Assembly: GCA_910579275.1 (NCBI GenBank)
Contig: CAJTTO010000002.1
Span: forward strand, 62,001-126,000
Source of the DNA: an uncultured Lachnospiraceae bacterium
GTDB taxonomy: Bacteria > Bacillota > Clostridia > Lachnospirales > Lachnospiraceae
DNA: 64,000 nt
Reading direction: 5' to 3'
Of this stretch, positions 51,140 to 59,886 are shown one piece after another. A program made the position numbers and the translations under genes. Position 1 is the stretch's first letter. The number at the start of each line of letters is the position of its first letter. The notes under the pieces were generated by a model. That model made no database searches. It had not been told where the DNA came from and saw nothing but the letters and a program-made list of their open reading frames with translations.

Positions 51140-51267
51140 ATTCTGTATTTTATCGGTGCGATATAGTTGTGCTTTGTCTAAATCCCCAGTTGTTTTACAA
51201 TGCAGGTCATATGGCATATAATGATATTGTAAAACAAACGATGAAAGCATTATGGGAGGGATTTAAC

Positions 51268-52014
51268 ATGCAGCAGAAAATTAGCAAAAATATCAGTCGT
51301 TTCCGGCAGAATCAAACGATGACACAGGAAGAGTTTGCGGCACGTCTGGGAGTCACACCGCAGGCGGTATCAAAGTGGGAGCGCGGAACAAGCATTCCCG
51401 ACATCACATTGATACCCGATATCTGCAGATTACTGAATGTCCCTTCGGACATGCTGCTTGGCATCGAGGAGATGTCTCTGAGTGAGAATAAGAGCATGGC
51501 GGAAGAACGCGAAATCAAACAGAACCTGATAGCGGAGCCGCTTCGCATAGAGGTGGGGACTGGGCTGATTCCTTGTATTGTGGAGGGGCTTGAGACCGAC
51601 TATGTGCATCAGCGCCGCAGATGTCTTGCCGCCGAGACAGGGATGCTCCTGCCCATTTTACGGATTCTGGATAACGTGGAATACGCCGAGAATGAAGTGC
51701 GGATTCGTTCCTACGATAAGGTGCTGCTGCAAAAGGAGTTTGCCAAGGCCGATATGCAGACCTATCAGACCATCATTGACGAGGCAGTCAGGCTTTGCAG
51801 GGAAAACTATGTCAGCATTCTGAACAAGAATCTGGTAAAAAGCATGATGGACAATTTGCAGGAGCAGTACCCCGGCGTGCTGGACGGGCTGGTACCTGAC
51901 AGGGCGGGATACCGTGAGGTCGTGCAATATCTGAGAAAAATCATCGCAGAGCGGGGAAATCTGCGCGATTTGATTCATATAATGGAGGAACTCGAATCAA
52001 TGGAGACAATTTAA
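51268..52014 (+). CDS. XRE helix-turn-helix protein fused to a FlhA (FHIPEP) C-terminal-like domain
   Basis: The protein has 248 residues. The start follows GGGAGGG 8 nt upstream. Residues 1-68 are a classic XRE domain: NQTMTQEEFAARLGVTPQAV then SKWERGTSIPDI. From about residue 85 the sequence follows the soluble domain of the flagellar export gate FlhA: EPLRIEVGTGLIPCIVEGLE, RRRCLAAETGMLLPILRILD, KSMMDNLQEQYPGVLDGLVP and RGNLRDLIHIMEELESM. No FlhA membrane part is present. It could sense flagellar export state or an export chaperone and adjust transcription. The two domain calls are by motif; the role is inference. It converges on an AraC gene, overlapping by 4 bp. Confidence 0.75.
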   Translation: MQQKISKNISRFRQNQTMTQEEFAARLGVTPQAVSKWERGTSIPDITLIPDICRLLNVPSDMLLGIEEMSLSENKSMAEEREIKQNLIAEPLRIEVGTGLIPCIVEGLETDYVHQRRRCLAAETGMLLPILRILDNVEYAENEVRIRSYDKVLLQKEFAKADMQTYQTIIDEAVRLCRENYVSILNKNLVKSMMDNLQEQYPGVLDGLVPDRAGYREVVQYLRKIIAERGNLRDLIHIMEELESMETI

Positions 52015-52874
52015 TACGTGTATGACTTTCGGTATTGCAGCGGCGTCATTCCTGTCTGCTGCTTAAACTGCTCGCTTAAATTTCCGGTATGGAGATAGCC
52101 TGTTTCGAGGGCAATCTCCGTAACGGATTTTTTTGTGTTCAGCAGCAAGTCCTGCGCATGGCGAATCCGTATTTTTGTCAGGTATTCGGAATATGATTTT
52201 CCAAGCTGCGCGTGGAACAGTCTGGAAAAATGAGAGGCGGAGTAACCCGAAAACAGGGCGACAGTCTCGAGGGAAGGATTTTCCGGATAGTGCTGTTCCA
52301 TATAATAGATTGCGTCAATGATGGGCGGTGTAAGGGGTGTCTTATGAAAAATCTGACCGCTGCTTAGTTCGGTATTGCTTGTGGGACTGATGGCAAGCCG
52401 GTTGTTTAAGATGACAAGCAGCAGGTCACAGAGCATGCATTGCAGCCGGAAATTGCCATAGGGGGAGTCGGACTGGAATATTTCATACATCTCTTCAAAA
52501 TACAGTAAAATCCGGCGGCGCATAGCTGCGGGGAAGTGGTTGAGTAACTGGGAATAGATTTGCTCCAATATATTGCTCCCGAAAGCGTCTGTGAGCGGCT
52601 TGACAAAATCCGGTGTAAACTTTATCAGATATGTGTGGTAGGGGGCGTTTGAGAGCGGAATTGTCCTGTGATAGAGAAAGGGCGGCATTGTCCCGACACT
52701 GTCTGCATTCAGTGCAAAGGAGCAGTCGGGCGTGATGGTGAGCCTGTCACCGGAAAGGATATATCCCACCTCATAGTAATCACTGGAAGCTTCGAGCGTA
52801 GGCATCACGTAATCGGAATCCATCTCTCTTTTGGTAATCTGAAAACTGGTATTGGCAGGCAGCGGAAATGGCAT
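52011..52874 (-). CDS. AraC family regulator divergent from the ABC exporter
   Basis: The protein has 287 residues. The N-terminal AraC-type cupin is diverged (YYEVGYILSGDRLTI). The C-terminal pair of HTHs is clear: PSLETVALFSGYSASHFSRL and KSVTEIALETGYLHTGNLSE with FKQQTGMTPLQYRKS. AAAGGAGG lies before the ATG. It is divergent from the heterodimeric ABC exporter, 133 bp between starts, and probably controls it. Confidence 0.9.
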   Translation of the reverse strand: MPFPLPANTSFQITKREMDSDYVMPTLEASSDYYEVGYILSGDRLTITPDCSFALNADSVGTMPPFLYHRTIPLSNAPYHTYLIKFTPDFVKPLTDAFGSNILEQIYSQLLNHFPAAMRRRILLYFEEMYEIFQSDSPYGNFRLQCMLCDLLLVILNNRLAISPTSNTELSSGQIFHKTPLTPPIIDAIYYMEQHYPENPSLETVALFSGYSASHFSRLFHAQLGKSYSEYLTKIRIRHAQDLLLNTKKSVTEIALETGYLHTGNLSEQFKQQTGMTPLQYRKSYTY

Positions 52875-53007
52875 GATAAAATCCTCCTTTAAAACATTTG
52901 TCCACAGTATAGCATGAAACTGTAAAAATAAAAAGTATTAACACAATTTATAGAAAGAAAATTATATTTTTGTGATATATAATAAAATTAGAAGGAGGTG
53001 TTTTCAT

Positions 53008-54681
53008 TTGAGAAAGAATGTTTTTATGAAAAATATGCGTCATTACTGGTATATGCCGCTTTGCGGGATTCTGCTCACCAGTCTCCTGAATTTTGCGGTA
53101 GTCAGGGGTAATGAAGTGATTCGCGAGGTCATTGACCGGATGCTTGCAGGGCAGGAGATTGTGTTTGGCAGTTTTCTCGGCGAGTTTGCAGTGCTGACGA
53201 TTCTGGGTTTTGCGGCGACATTTGTCGCATCGGCTGTCAATGGGAAGTACGGTGTGCTTGTGTCCACACGTTACCGCCGGCAGGTGGCACGAAAGCTGTA
53301 CCGGATGGAATACCAGTACTTTGACGGACATCATTCCGCGTCGGTCATCAATAAGGTCAATGCGGATTTAAATGAGGCAGAACGTTTTCTAAATGAGACA
53401 CTGGTTATGCTTATGACTGATGCCGTGGCTGTTGTCGTCTATGCAAATTATGTAAGGCAGCTGAATGTCAGTCTCTTTGTGCTTGTTCTGGTGTGTTATC
53501 CGCTCGTCCTGTGGATTGCCGGAAAGCTGGTGAAGAAGATTCACAGCCTGACGATGACATACCGAGAAAAGTCGGACACGATTACCGGAATCGCGCAGGA
53601 TGTGCTCAATGGCATACTGATTGTGCGCAGCTTCGGACTTGAGGATTATTTTCAGGATAAAATGCACGCTGCGACGCTTGATCTGGTGGACAACGAGGAA
53701 AAGCGCGCCAAAATTACAAACACGGCGGTTCTTATCCGGAAGCTCATCCAGTGGATTCCCAATATTTTATGCGCGGTCTATGCCATGGTGCTTGTCATGA
53801 AAGGCAGTCTGAGCATTGGCGGGCTGCTGTCTTTCATCCTTGTGCTGGGCAAGCTGGTGGAAGCATTTATGGGGCTTCCGTTCAATATGGTGGATGCGGC
53901 AGGAAGTATTGTCAGTATTCAGCGTGTGGAGGAGATTCTGCGAGAACACGAGGAACCATCCGGAAGTGGTGAAACGCCTTTGGACGAGGAGGTTGTGCTT
54001 GCCTTTGACAATCTTACATTCGGCTACAGTGATGCGCAGACGGTTCTGGAGCATGCGGAATTTGAGGTGCACAGAGGAGAAAATGTAGCGTTTGTGGGCG
54101 AGTCGGGCGGCGGGAAAAGCACGATTTTTCATTTGCTGTGCGGATTTTACCGCGCGCAGAAAGGCGCATACCGTTTATATGGAAGGGATTTTGCAGAGTG
54201 GAATATGGACAAGGCAAGGGAACAGTTTGCACTGGTGTCGCAGAATGTGTTTCTGTTTCCGGCGACCATAGAGGAGAATGTCCGGTACGGGCGCTGGGAT
54301 GCGACAGAGGAGGAAATTGTTTTTGCGTGCAAGGAAGCGGAAATCCATGACTTTATTATGAGCCTGCCGATGAAATACCAGACTGTGGTGGGAGAGCGTG
54401 GGGCAATGCTCTCCGGTGGACAGCGGCAGCGCATTGCCATCGCGCGGGCAATTCTGAAGGACGCGCCGATATTGCTTCTGGATGAGCCGACGTCTGCCAT
54501 TGACGAGGGGACAGAGAAGGAGATTCAGCGGGCGATTGCAAGGGTGAGCGCAGGGCGGACGTGCCTTACCATCGCGCACCGCCTGTCAACGATACGGGAT
54601 GCAGACTGGATTTTTGAGGTGAAGAATAAGCGAATTGAGGAGGCGGGAACCTATGAGCAGTACATGGAAACGATTTTGTAG
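53008..54681 (+). CDS. ABC exporter half-transporter, first subunit
   Basis: The protein has 557 residues. Six membrane spans (about 20-310) are followed by an ATPase: Walker A GESGGGKSTIF, signature LSGGQRQRIAIARAIL, Walker B ILLLDEPTSAID and H-loop IAHRLST. I choose the TTG at 53008, because AAGGAGGTG at 52992-53000 is 7 nt before it; the ATG at 53026 is too far away. The Walker B ends in Asp (DEPTSAID) where the catalytic Glu is also kept, so the site should be active. It pairs with the overlapping next gene as a heterodimeric multidrug or peptide exporter. Substrate unknown. Confidence 0.88.
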   Translation: MRKNVFMKNMRHYWYMPLCGILLTSLLNFAVVRGNEVIREVIDRMLAGQEIVFGSFLGEFAVLTILGFAATFVASAVNGKYGVLVSTRYRRQVARKLYRMEYQYFDGHHSASVINKVNADLNEAERFLNETLVMLMTDAVAVVVYANYVRQLNVSLFVLVLVCYPLVLWIAGKLVKKIHSLTMTYREKSDTITGIAQDVLNGILIVRSFGLEDYFQDKMHAATLDLVDNEEKRAKITNTAVLIRKLIQWIPNILCAVYAMVLVMKGSLSIGGLLSFILVLGKLVEAFMGLPFNMVDAAGSIVSIQRVEEILREHEEPSGSGETPLDEEVVLAFDNLTFGYSDAQTVLEHAEFEVHRGENVAFVGESGGGKSTIFHLLCGFYRAQKGAYRLYGRDFAEWNMDKAREQFALVSQNVFLFPATIEENVRYGRWDATEEEIVFACKEAEIHDFIMSLPMKYQTVVGERGAMLSGGQRQRIAIARAILKDAPILLLDEPTSAIDEGTEKEIQRAIARVSAGRTCLTIAHRLSTIRDADWIFEVKNKRIEEAGTYEQYMETIL

Positions 54682-56317
54682 AACCATGCGTGTCATGGGA
54701 AAAAGACGGTTTTTGTATTATGGGTCGATTCTTGGCATGAGTGTCGGCATGGGGATGTTTTCCGTGCTTTGTTCCCTGCTGATGAAAGCGGTGGTGGACA
54801 TCTCACAGTCGGGGAATTATCATACATTGTTTATTACGCTTGTGTGGATCGTGGGGGCAGGAGTCGTCTCGCTGCTTGTCTACCGCAGCTCGGCAGTAGT
54901 CTACAATGTGGAGGCAAAACGTGTATACGGCGTGCTGTATGAAAAAATACTGAATCTGGAAATGAATTTGCCCTATGCGTATTATGAAAAACACCACAGC
55001 GGCGAAATTATGTCAAAGGTGTCCTATGACTTGGGAAGAATGGGTGATATCTATGGATCGCGTTTCCGGCGGATGATGATGCCGTTTCTGGAGGTTGTGG
55101 TCTATCTGATTCCAATGCTGGCGCTCAGCCCGTATCTGACAGTGTGCCTTGTGGGGGTCAATGTGGTCATGATGCTCCTGAATATGCTTCTGGCAGAGCC
55201 GTTTCGTAAGGTCAGCCACATACTGTCCGGATTGAACGCCAGTATGACCGAGAAACTTTCCGACATCCTGCAGGGGATGGAGCAGGTTCGGATGTTTGCG
55301 CATGGCAGAGAGACCGTTCAGGAATATATAGCGCTGAGCCGGCGATATGCAAGAAAATCCAATTGGAGGATTCTGATATCGTCTGGTCTGGAAAGCGCGA
55401 ACAGGGGATTTGACCTGCTCTGTTCTCTTGTGTTTCTGGGGCTTGGCGTATTCTTTGTACAGAGAGGATATACCACGCTTGGCGCGCTGGCGGCAATTTA
55501 TACATTATATGGAAGCTTTTCCGCCCAGTTTTTGCAGATGAACCGGTATATACCGGAGCTGGTGGCGTATCTTGCGTATGCACAGAATATTTTTGACTTG
55601 TTGGAGGAACAGCGTGAGGAGACAAACTGGTACAGCCATGAGGCGTGTTTTGAGACGGATAAGGAAGTTGATGACACAGGGATGGTTGCGCTGGACAGTG
55701 TCGGATTTTCTTATGGGGAGAACAAAGTGCTTGATGATTATTCAATTGTGGTACGGCGCGGGGAATGCGTCGCACTTACGGGGGCGTCCGGCTGTGGCAA
55801 ATCCACGGTATCAAAGCTGCTGCTGGGGCTGTATCCGCTTGACAAGGGCGATATCACTGTCATGGGAAAATCCGTCAGAAACATGACAAATGAGAACTTG
55901 AGACAATTTTTTTCCTATGTGCCGCAGGAACCATACCTTTTTGAAGGGAGTGTTCTGGAAAACATCCGCATGGGAAAGCGGGATGCGTCAAAGGAGGAGG
56001 TCATAAATGCTGCGAAAGTGGCAAATGCACATACGTTTATACTAAATCTGGAGAGAGGGTATGATACGCAGGTGGGAGAGCGCGGAAACCGGCTTTCCGG
56101 CGGACAACGCCAACGGATTGCCATTGCGCGTGCCATTTTAAAAGGAGCGCCGATTTTGCTGATGGATGAGGCGACCTCGGCGCTGGACAATGAGTCGGAG
56201 CGGCTTGTCAACGACGCCGTGCGCAGGCTGCATGGCAATAAGACAATTCTTATGATTGCGCACAGAGCCTCCACAATACAGATGGCAGACAGGGTCTGCA
56301 ATATGGAGACGCTTTAA
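54653..56317 (+). CDS. ABC exporter half-transporter, second subunit
   Basis: The protein has 554 residues. Six membrane spans are followed by an ATPase with Walker A GASGCGKSTVS, signature LSGGQRQRIAIARAIL, Walker B ILLMDEATSALD and H-loop IAHRAST. The ATG at 54653 follows GGAGG by 9 nt and the gene overlaps the first subunit by 29 nt, so the two are coupled. They likely form one exporter. A terminator follows directly. Confidence 0.9.
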   Translation: MSSTWKRFCRTMRVMGKRRFLYYGSILGMSVGMGMFSVLCSLLMKAVVDISQSGNYHTLFITLVWIVGAGVVSLLVYRSSAVVYNVEAKRVYGVLYEKILNLEMNLPYAYYEKHHSGEIMSKVSYDLGRMGDIYGSRFRRMMMPFLEVVVYLIPMLALSPYLTVCLVGVNVVMMLLNMLLAEPFRKVSHILSGLNASMTEKLSDILQGMEQVRMFAHGRETVQEYIALSRRYARKSNWRILISSGLESANRGFDLLCSLVFLGLGVFFVQRGYTTLGALAAIYTLYGSFSAQFLQMNRYIPELVAYLAYAQNIFDLLEEQREETNWYSHEACFETDKEVDDTGMVALDSVGFSYGENKVLDDYSIVVRRGECVALTGASGCGKSTVSKLLLGLYPLDKGDITVMGKSVRNMTNENLRQFFSYVPQEPYLFEGSVLENIRMGKRDASKEEVINAAKVANAHTFILNLERGYDTQVGERGNRLSGGQRQRIAIARAILKGAPILLMDEATSALDNESERLVNDAVRRLHGNKTILMIAHRASTIQMADRVCNMETL

Positions 56318-56319
56318 AA

Positions 56320-56363
56320 AACAGTCCCCGCTGTGCAGATGCAGCAATGGGGGCTGTTTTTTT
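56320..56363 (+). terminator. Rho-independent terminator
   Basis: AACAGTCCCC (56320-56329) pairs with GGGGGCTGTT (56349-56358) and is followed by TTTTT. On the minus strand an A-run precedes and T-run follows, so it may also stop the chemoreceptor gene. Confidence 0.85.
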
Positions 56364-56374
56364 ATCCATAATTT

Positions 56375-58072
56375 TTAATTTTTTAAGGAAAACTGTCCGA
56401 TGAGACTGTTTAAAATCGTTGCCTGTGCAGACAATTCTTCGCTTGTGGCAGAAGCTTCCTCGGCGGTAGCCGCATTGCTCTGCACGACCTCGGAAATCTG
56501 GTTGATGCCCTGCTCGGCGTGCCGCATGGCATCGGTCTGATCTTCCATCATTGACTTGAGACCTCTGGAGAAGTCGGCAATCTCCTTGATGCCGTCCACT
56601 ACGGAGCTGATGGCATTTGCGGCGTTCTCTGCCGCGTGGTTTCCGTCGGCAACTTCCCGAATGGAACCTTCAATCAGTTCTCTGGTATCCACAGCCGCCT
56701 TGGCGCTCTGGTTTGCCAGAACCCGTATTTGGTCGGCGACAACCGCAAAACCGCGTCCCGATTCGCCTGCCCGGGCTGCCTCGATGGATGCATTCAGAGA
56801 TAACAGGTTTGTCTGAGAGGCGATGGATTCAATTTCGGAGATAATATCGCCGATTCTGTTTGAGGCGGCATTGATCCGTTCCATAGCCGCCATCATGGAA
56901 TTCATCTCCTCGCGGCTGTTGTCTGCCTTGTCAGCATACTGCTGTGCTTTTATGTAGGATTCGTCTGCACTCTGTGCACTCTTTTCCATGGCTGAGGTAA
57001 TTTCTGAAATTGTCGTGTGCAGTTCCATAACTGCGTTCGTCTGATCAGTGGCTCCCTCCGCAAGAATCTGTGACGCCTCTGCGAGGTCGCCGGAGCCGGA
57101 GGAAACCTGATCGGAGACATCTCCGATGGAGGACAGGGTTTGAGTCATCTGATCCCGCAAACCGCGCATGGATTCATATAATTTTTGAAAATCACCAGTG
57201 TACTTGTCCGAATATTTTGATTTGACCGCATAATTTCCACTGGACATTTCCCCCAGTATTTCGCTGATATCATGGATGATGATGTTCAGATTGTTTGCCA
57301 TCTCTGAAGCGTCTTTTCCCATGTGCTCGACTTCGTCGCCGGATTCAATCGTCGGGAAAGGAGAGGAGAGATCGCCCGTCGAGAATGTCTTAAGGCGCTT
57401 GCCGAGTTTGCCAAGCGGGGAGGAGATTCCCTTTGCTATGTGCCGTCCGATCTTGGCAGCCAGCGTCATTGCCAGTAAAATGACAAGGATGATTGCGACA
57501 GAGAGAATAATGCCGGTCACGGTAAGCGCGGTGGAAAGACGGTTTCCCTCGGTAACCTTGACGTTTAAAAGAGATTCCAGGTTGGTATAGATGGTATTAT
57601 ATCTTTCAGCCAAGTCCGTGAGTGCAATCTCCTGTGCCTGTATGCACAGCTCCCTGTCTGTAGTCGCCCCGAGAGCCATGATTTCGCCGTCAAGACGCCA
57701 GTATTCGTCCAGCTCGGCGCTGATTTTGTCATATGTTTCCCTGCCGTCTTTTGACACGATTGTTTTTTCGATTTCTGCAAAATATTTTTCAAAAAGGATT
57801 TTGTTTTCTTCATGCTGGCTGACGACTTCGGCGATAGCGTCCGCGTTGTCATATCCGATGGCAGCGCGCAGGGAAGACCTGCTGTCCGCAAACTCAAACA
57901 GTGCCTTGCCGATATCACCCTGCGCAAAACCGAAGTTGTGCAGTGCGTAGGAATATCTGTTGGAAATAACAATCAGAGCAATCAGGCTCAATATTGCGAC
58001 TACGGCCGGAATGGATGCCACCTTAAAAAAAGACTTGGTCAGCTTTTGCTCGATACTCGTTTGTTCATTCAT
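56375..58072 (-). CDS. Methyl-accepting chemotaxis protein with helical sensor
   Basis: The protein has 565 residues. A first span (about 17-38), a four-helix-type sensor domain (about 40-180), a second span (about 181-204), HAMP and a methyl-accepting coiled coil whose tip is IESIASQTNLLSLNASIEAA. GGGGGAACAT lies before the ATG. The sensor is all helical with many acidic residues. Its signalling domain is shorter than that of the receptor at 48064, so it may fall in a different length class. Confidence 0.92.
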   Translation of the reverse strand: MNEQTSIEQKLTKSFFKVASIPAVVAILSLIALIVISNRYSYALHNFGFAQGDIGKALFEFADSRSSLRAAIGYDNADAIAEVVSQHEENKILFEKYFAEIEKTIVSKDGRETYDKISAELDEYWRLDGEIMALGATTDRELCIQAQEIALTDLAERYNTIYTNLESLLNVKVTEGNRLSTALTVTGIILSVAIILVILLAMTLAAKIGRHIAKGISSPLGKLGKRLKTFSTGDLSSPFPTIESGDEVEHMGKDASEMANNLNIIIHDISEILGEMSSGNYAVKSKYSDKYTGDFQKLYESMRGLRDQMTQTLSSIGDVSDQVSSGSGDLAEASQILAEGATDQTNAVMELHTTISEITSAMEKSAQSADESYIKAQQYADKADNSREEMNSMMAAMERINAASNRIGDIISEIESIASQTNLLSLNASIEAARAGESGRGFAVVADQIRVLANQSAKAAVDTRELIEGSIREVADGNHAAENAANAISSVVDGIKEIADFSRGLKSMMEDQTDAMRHAEQGINQISEVVQSNAATAEEASATSEELSAQATILNSLIGQFSLKN

Positions 58073-58130
58073 TATTCATGTTCCCCCTTTGTATAACAAT
58101 TGTGGTAAATATGGCGTCAGTCCAATGGTA

Positions 58131-58192
58131 AGGAACTGTTAATAAATTACGCATGACAATTACTTGTCACAAGTAATTCCTTAACAGTTCCT
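58131..58192. repeat. Nested palindrome
   Basis: AGGAACTGTTAA (58131-58142) and TTAACAGTTCCT (58181-58192) are perfect 12-bp inverted copies; inside, AATTACTTGT (58158-58167) and ACAAGTAATT (58169-58178) form a second perfect stem. AGGAACTGT also occurs near 31099. No T-run follows. The stretch 58193-58334 shows nothing else. Confidence 0.5.
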
Positions 58193-58334
58193 AAGGACGG
58201 ACGCAGCATATAAACATTATATTACAATTAAAAAAATATGCAAGGCAAATTATGTGAATGATTACCAATATCAGACGGAAAAACCAGAAAGTATGTATCA
58301 TTTTTGAATAAGTATTTTTCGGGGATAGTCAGGC

Positions 58335-58363
58335 TTGCATTTGCACGCATGAAATGCTATGAT
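58335..58363 (+). promoter_or_regulatory. Promoter of the MATE gene
   Basis: TTGCAT (58335-58340), a 17-nt spacer and TATGAT (58358-58363), 45 bp before the GTG start. Confidence 0.65.
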
Positions 58364-58407
58364 AAAATCTATTATTAGAATCGGAAGGGATACAGGTGGA
58401 GGAAACC

Positions 58408-59805
58408 GTGAAGAAATTATCGAAATTTATCGGGAACAGAGATTTTTACAGGATGGTGCTGATGATTGCGGTGCCGATTATGATACAGAACGGCATTACG
58501 AATTTTGTCAGCCTGCTGGATAATATCATGATAGGACAGGTCGGGACAGAACAAATGTCCGGAGTGGCGATTGTCAACCAGCTGATTTTTGTCTATAACC
58601 TTTGTATATTCGGCGGCGTATCGGGGGCGGGAATTTTTACGGCGCAATACTTCGGACAGGGAAATCATGAGGGCGTCCGTCAGACAATGCGCTTTAAACT
58701 GTGGATGGTCACGATAATTACTACATTGACGGCTGTTCTTTTTTTGGGTTCCGGCACGGCGTTAATCAGCGCATACTTAAAGGGCGACGGTTCGGCAGAG
58801 AGTATCGCAGCAACGCTTATGTATGGGGAGCGGTACCTGAAAATCATGCTGGTCGGTCTGCCGGCGTTTGCACTGGTACAGATTTATTCCAGCACGCTGC
58901 GCGAGTGCGGACAGACCATCCTTCCGATGAAGGCCGGAATAGCGGCAGTTGCTGTCAATCTATTGTTTAACTACATTCTCATATACGGAAAATTTGGCGC
59001 GCCTGCACTCGGTGTAAGCGGTGCAGCGATAGCGACTGTGCTGTCGCGCTATGTGGAAATGCTCATTACGATAATCGGGGTTCACAGGAAAAGCCGCGGT
59101 GAAAAAGCGACATACGCGTTTGTCGCAGGGCTATACCGGACGATTAAGGTACCAAGGGACTTGGCTGTCAAGATAATAAAAAAAGGAAGCCCGCTCCTGT
59201 TTAACGAGACATTGTGGGCGGCGGGCATGGCAATGCTGACGCAGTGTTACTCGGTTCGTGGGCTGAATGTTGTGGCTGGTTTGAATGTCTCCAACACAAT
59301 CAACAATGTGTTTAACATTGTATTTATTGCGCTGGGGGATTCCGTTGCAATAATTGTCGGGCAGCTGCTTGGAGCCGGAAAGATGAAAGAGGCAAGGGAT
59401 ACGGACAACAAACTGATTGCCTTTTCCGTGGCGTGCTGTACTTGTGTGGCAGCGGTGATGTTTGTCATGGCGCCCTATTTCCCGAAACTGTACAAAATTA
59501 ACGACGAGGCAAGACTGCTTGCGCGGTACTTTATCATGGCAACAGCGTTCTTCATGCCGCAGAACGCGTTTCTGCACGCGACCTATTTTACGTTGCGCTC
59601 TGGCGGAAAAACCATCATCACATTTCTGTTTGACAGCGTATTTATCTGGTGCGTCAGTGTTGTAATAGCCTTTGTGCTGAGCCGCTACACCGCGCTGCCG
59701 GTCATTGTGGTGTACGCGATGGTGCAGCTTGGCGACATCATTAAGTGTGTCATCGGGTTCATACTGGTGAAAAAGGGTGTCTGGCTTCAGAATATAGTAA
59801 CATAG
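58408..59805 (+). CDS. MATE family multidrug/sodium antiporter
   Basis: The protein has 465 residues and twelve hydrophobic segments in two halves. IMIQNGITNFVSLLDNIMIG, GQVGTEQMSGVAIVNQL and the second-half LLFNETLWAAGMAMLTQ are typical of MATE exporters of the DinF/NorM group. I use the GTG at 58408, since GGTGGAGG lies just before it; the earlier GTG at 58396 lies within that site. It exports cationic drugs or metabolites using sodium or protons. It is probably a single gene, with GH2 following after 81 bp. Confidence 0.88.
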   Translation: MKKLSKFIGNRDFYRMVLMIAVPIMIQNGITNFVSLLDNIMIGQVGTEQMSGVAIVNQLIFVYNLCIFGGVSGAGIFTAQYFGQGNHEGVRQTMRFKLWMVTIITTLTAVLFLGSGTALISAYLKGDGSAESIAATLMYGERYLKIMLVGLPAFALVQIYSSTLRECGQTILPMKAGIAAVAVNLLFNYILIYGKFGAPALGVSGAAIATVLSRYVEMLITIIGVHRKSRGEKATYAFVAGLYRTIKVPRDLAVKIIKKGSPLLFNETLWAAGMAMLTQCYSVRGLNVVAGLNVSNTINNVFNIVFIALGDSVAIIVGQLLGAGKMKEARDTDNKLIAFSVACCTCVAAVMFVMAPYFPKLYKINDEARLLARYFIMATAFFMPQNAFLHATYFTLRSGGKTIITFLFDSVFIWCVSVVIAFVLSRYTALPVIVVYAMVQLGDIIKCVIGFILVKKGVWLQNIVT

Positions 59806-59886
59806 CAGCAGGATATAATAGAAGAATAACGCTGTCATACAAATTTCTTTCTGTTTAAGCCGCCAGAGACGGCATGGGGGATTCAT

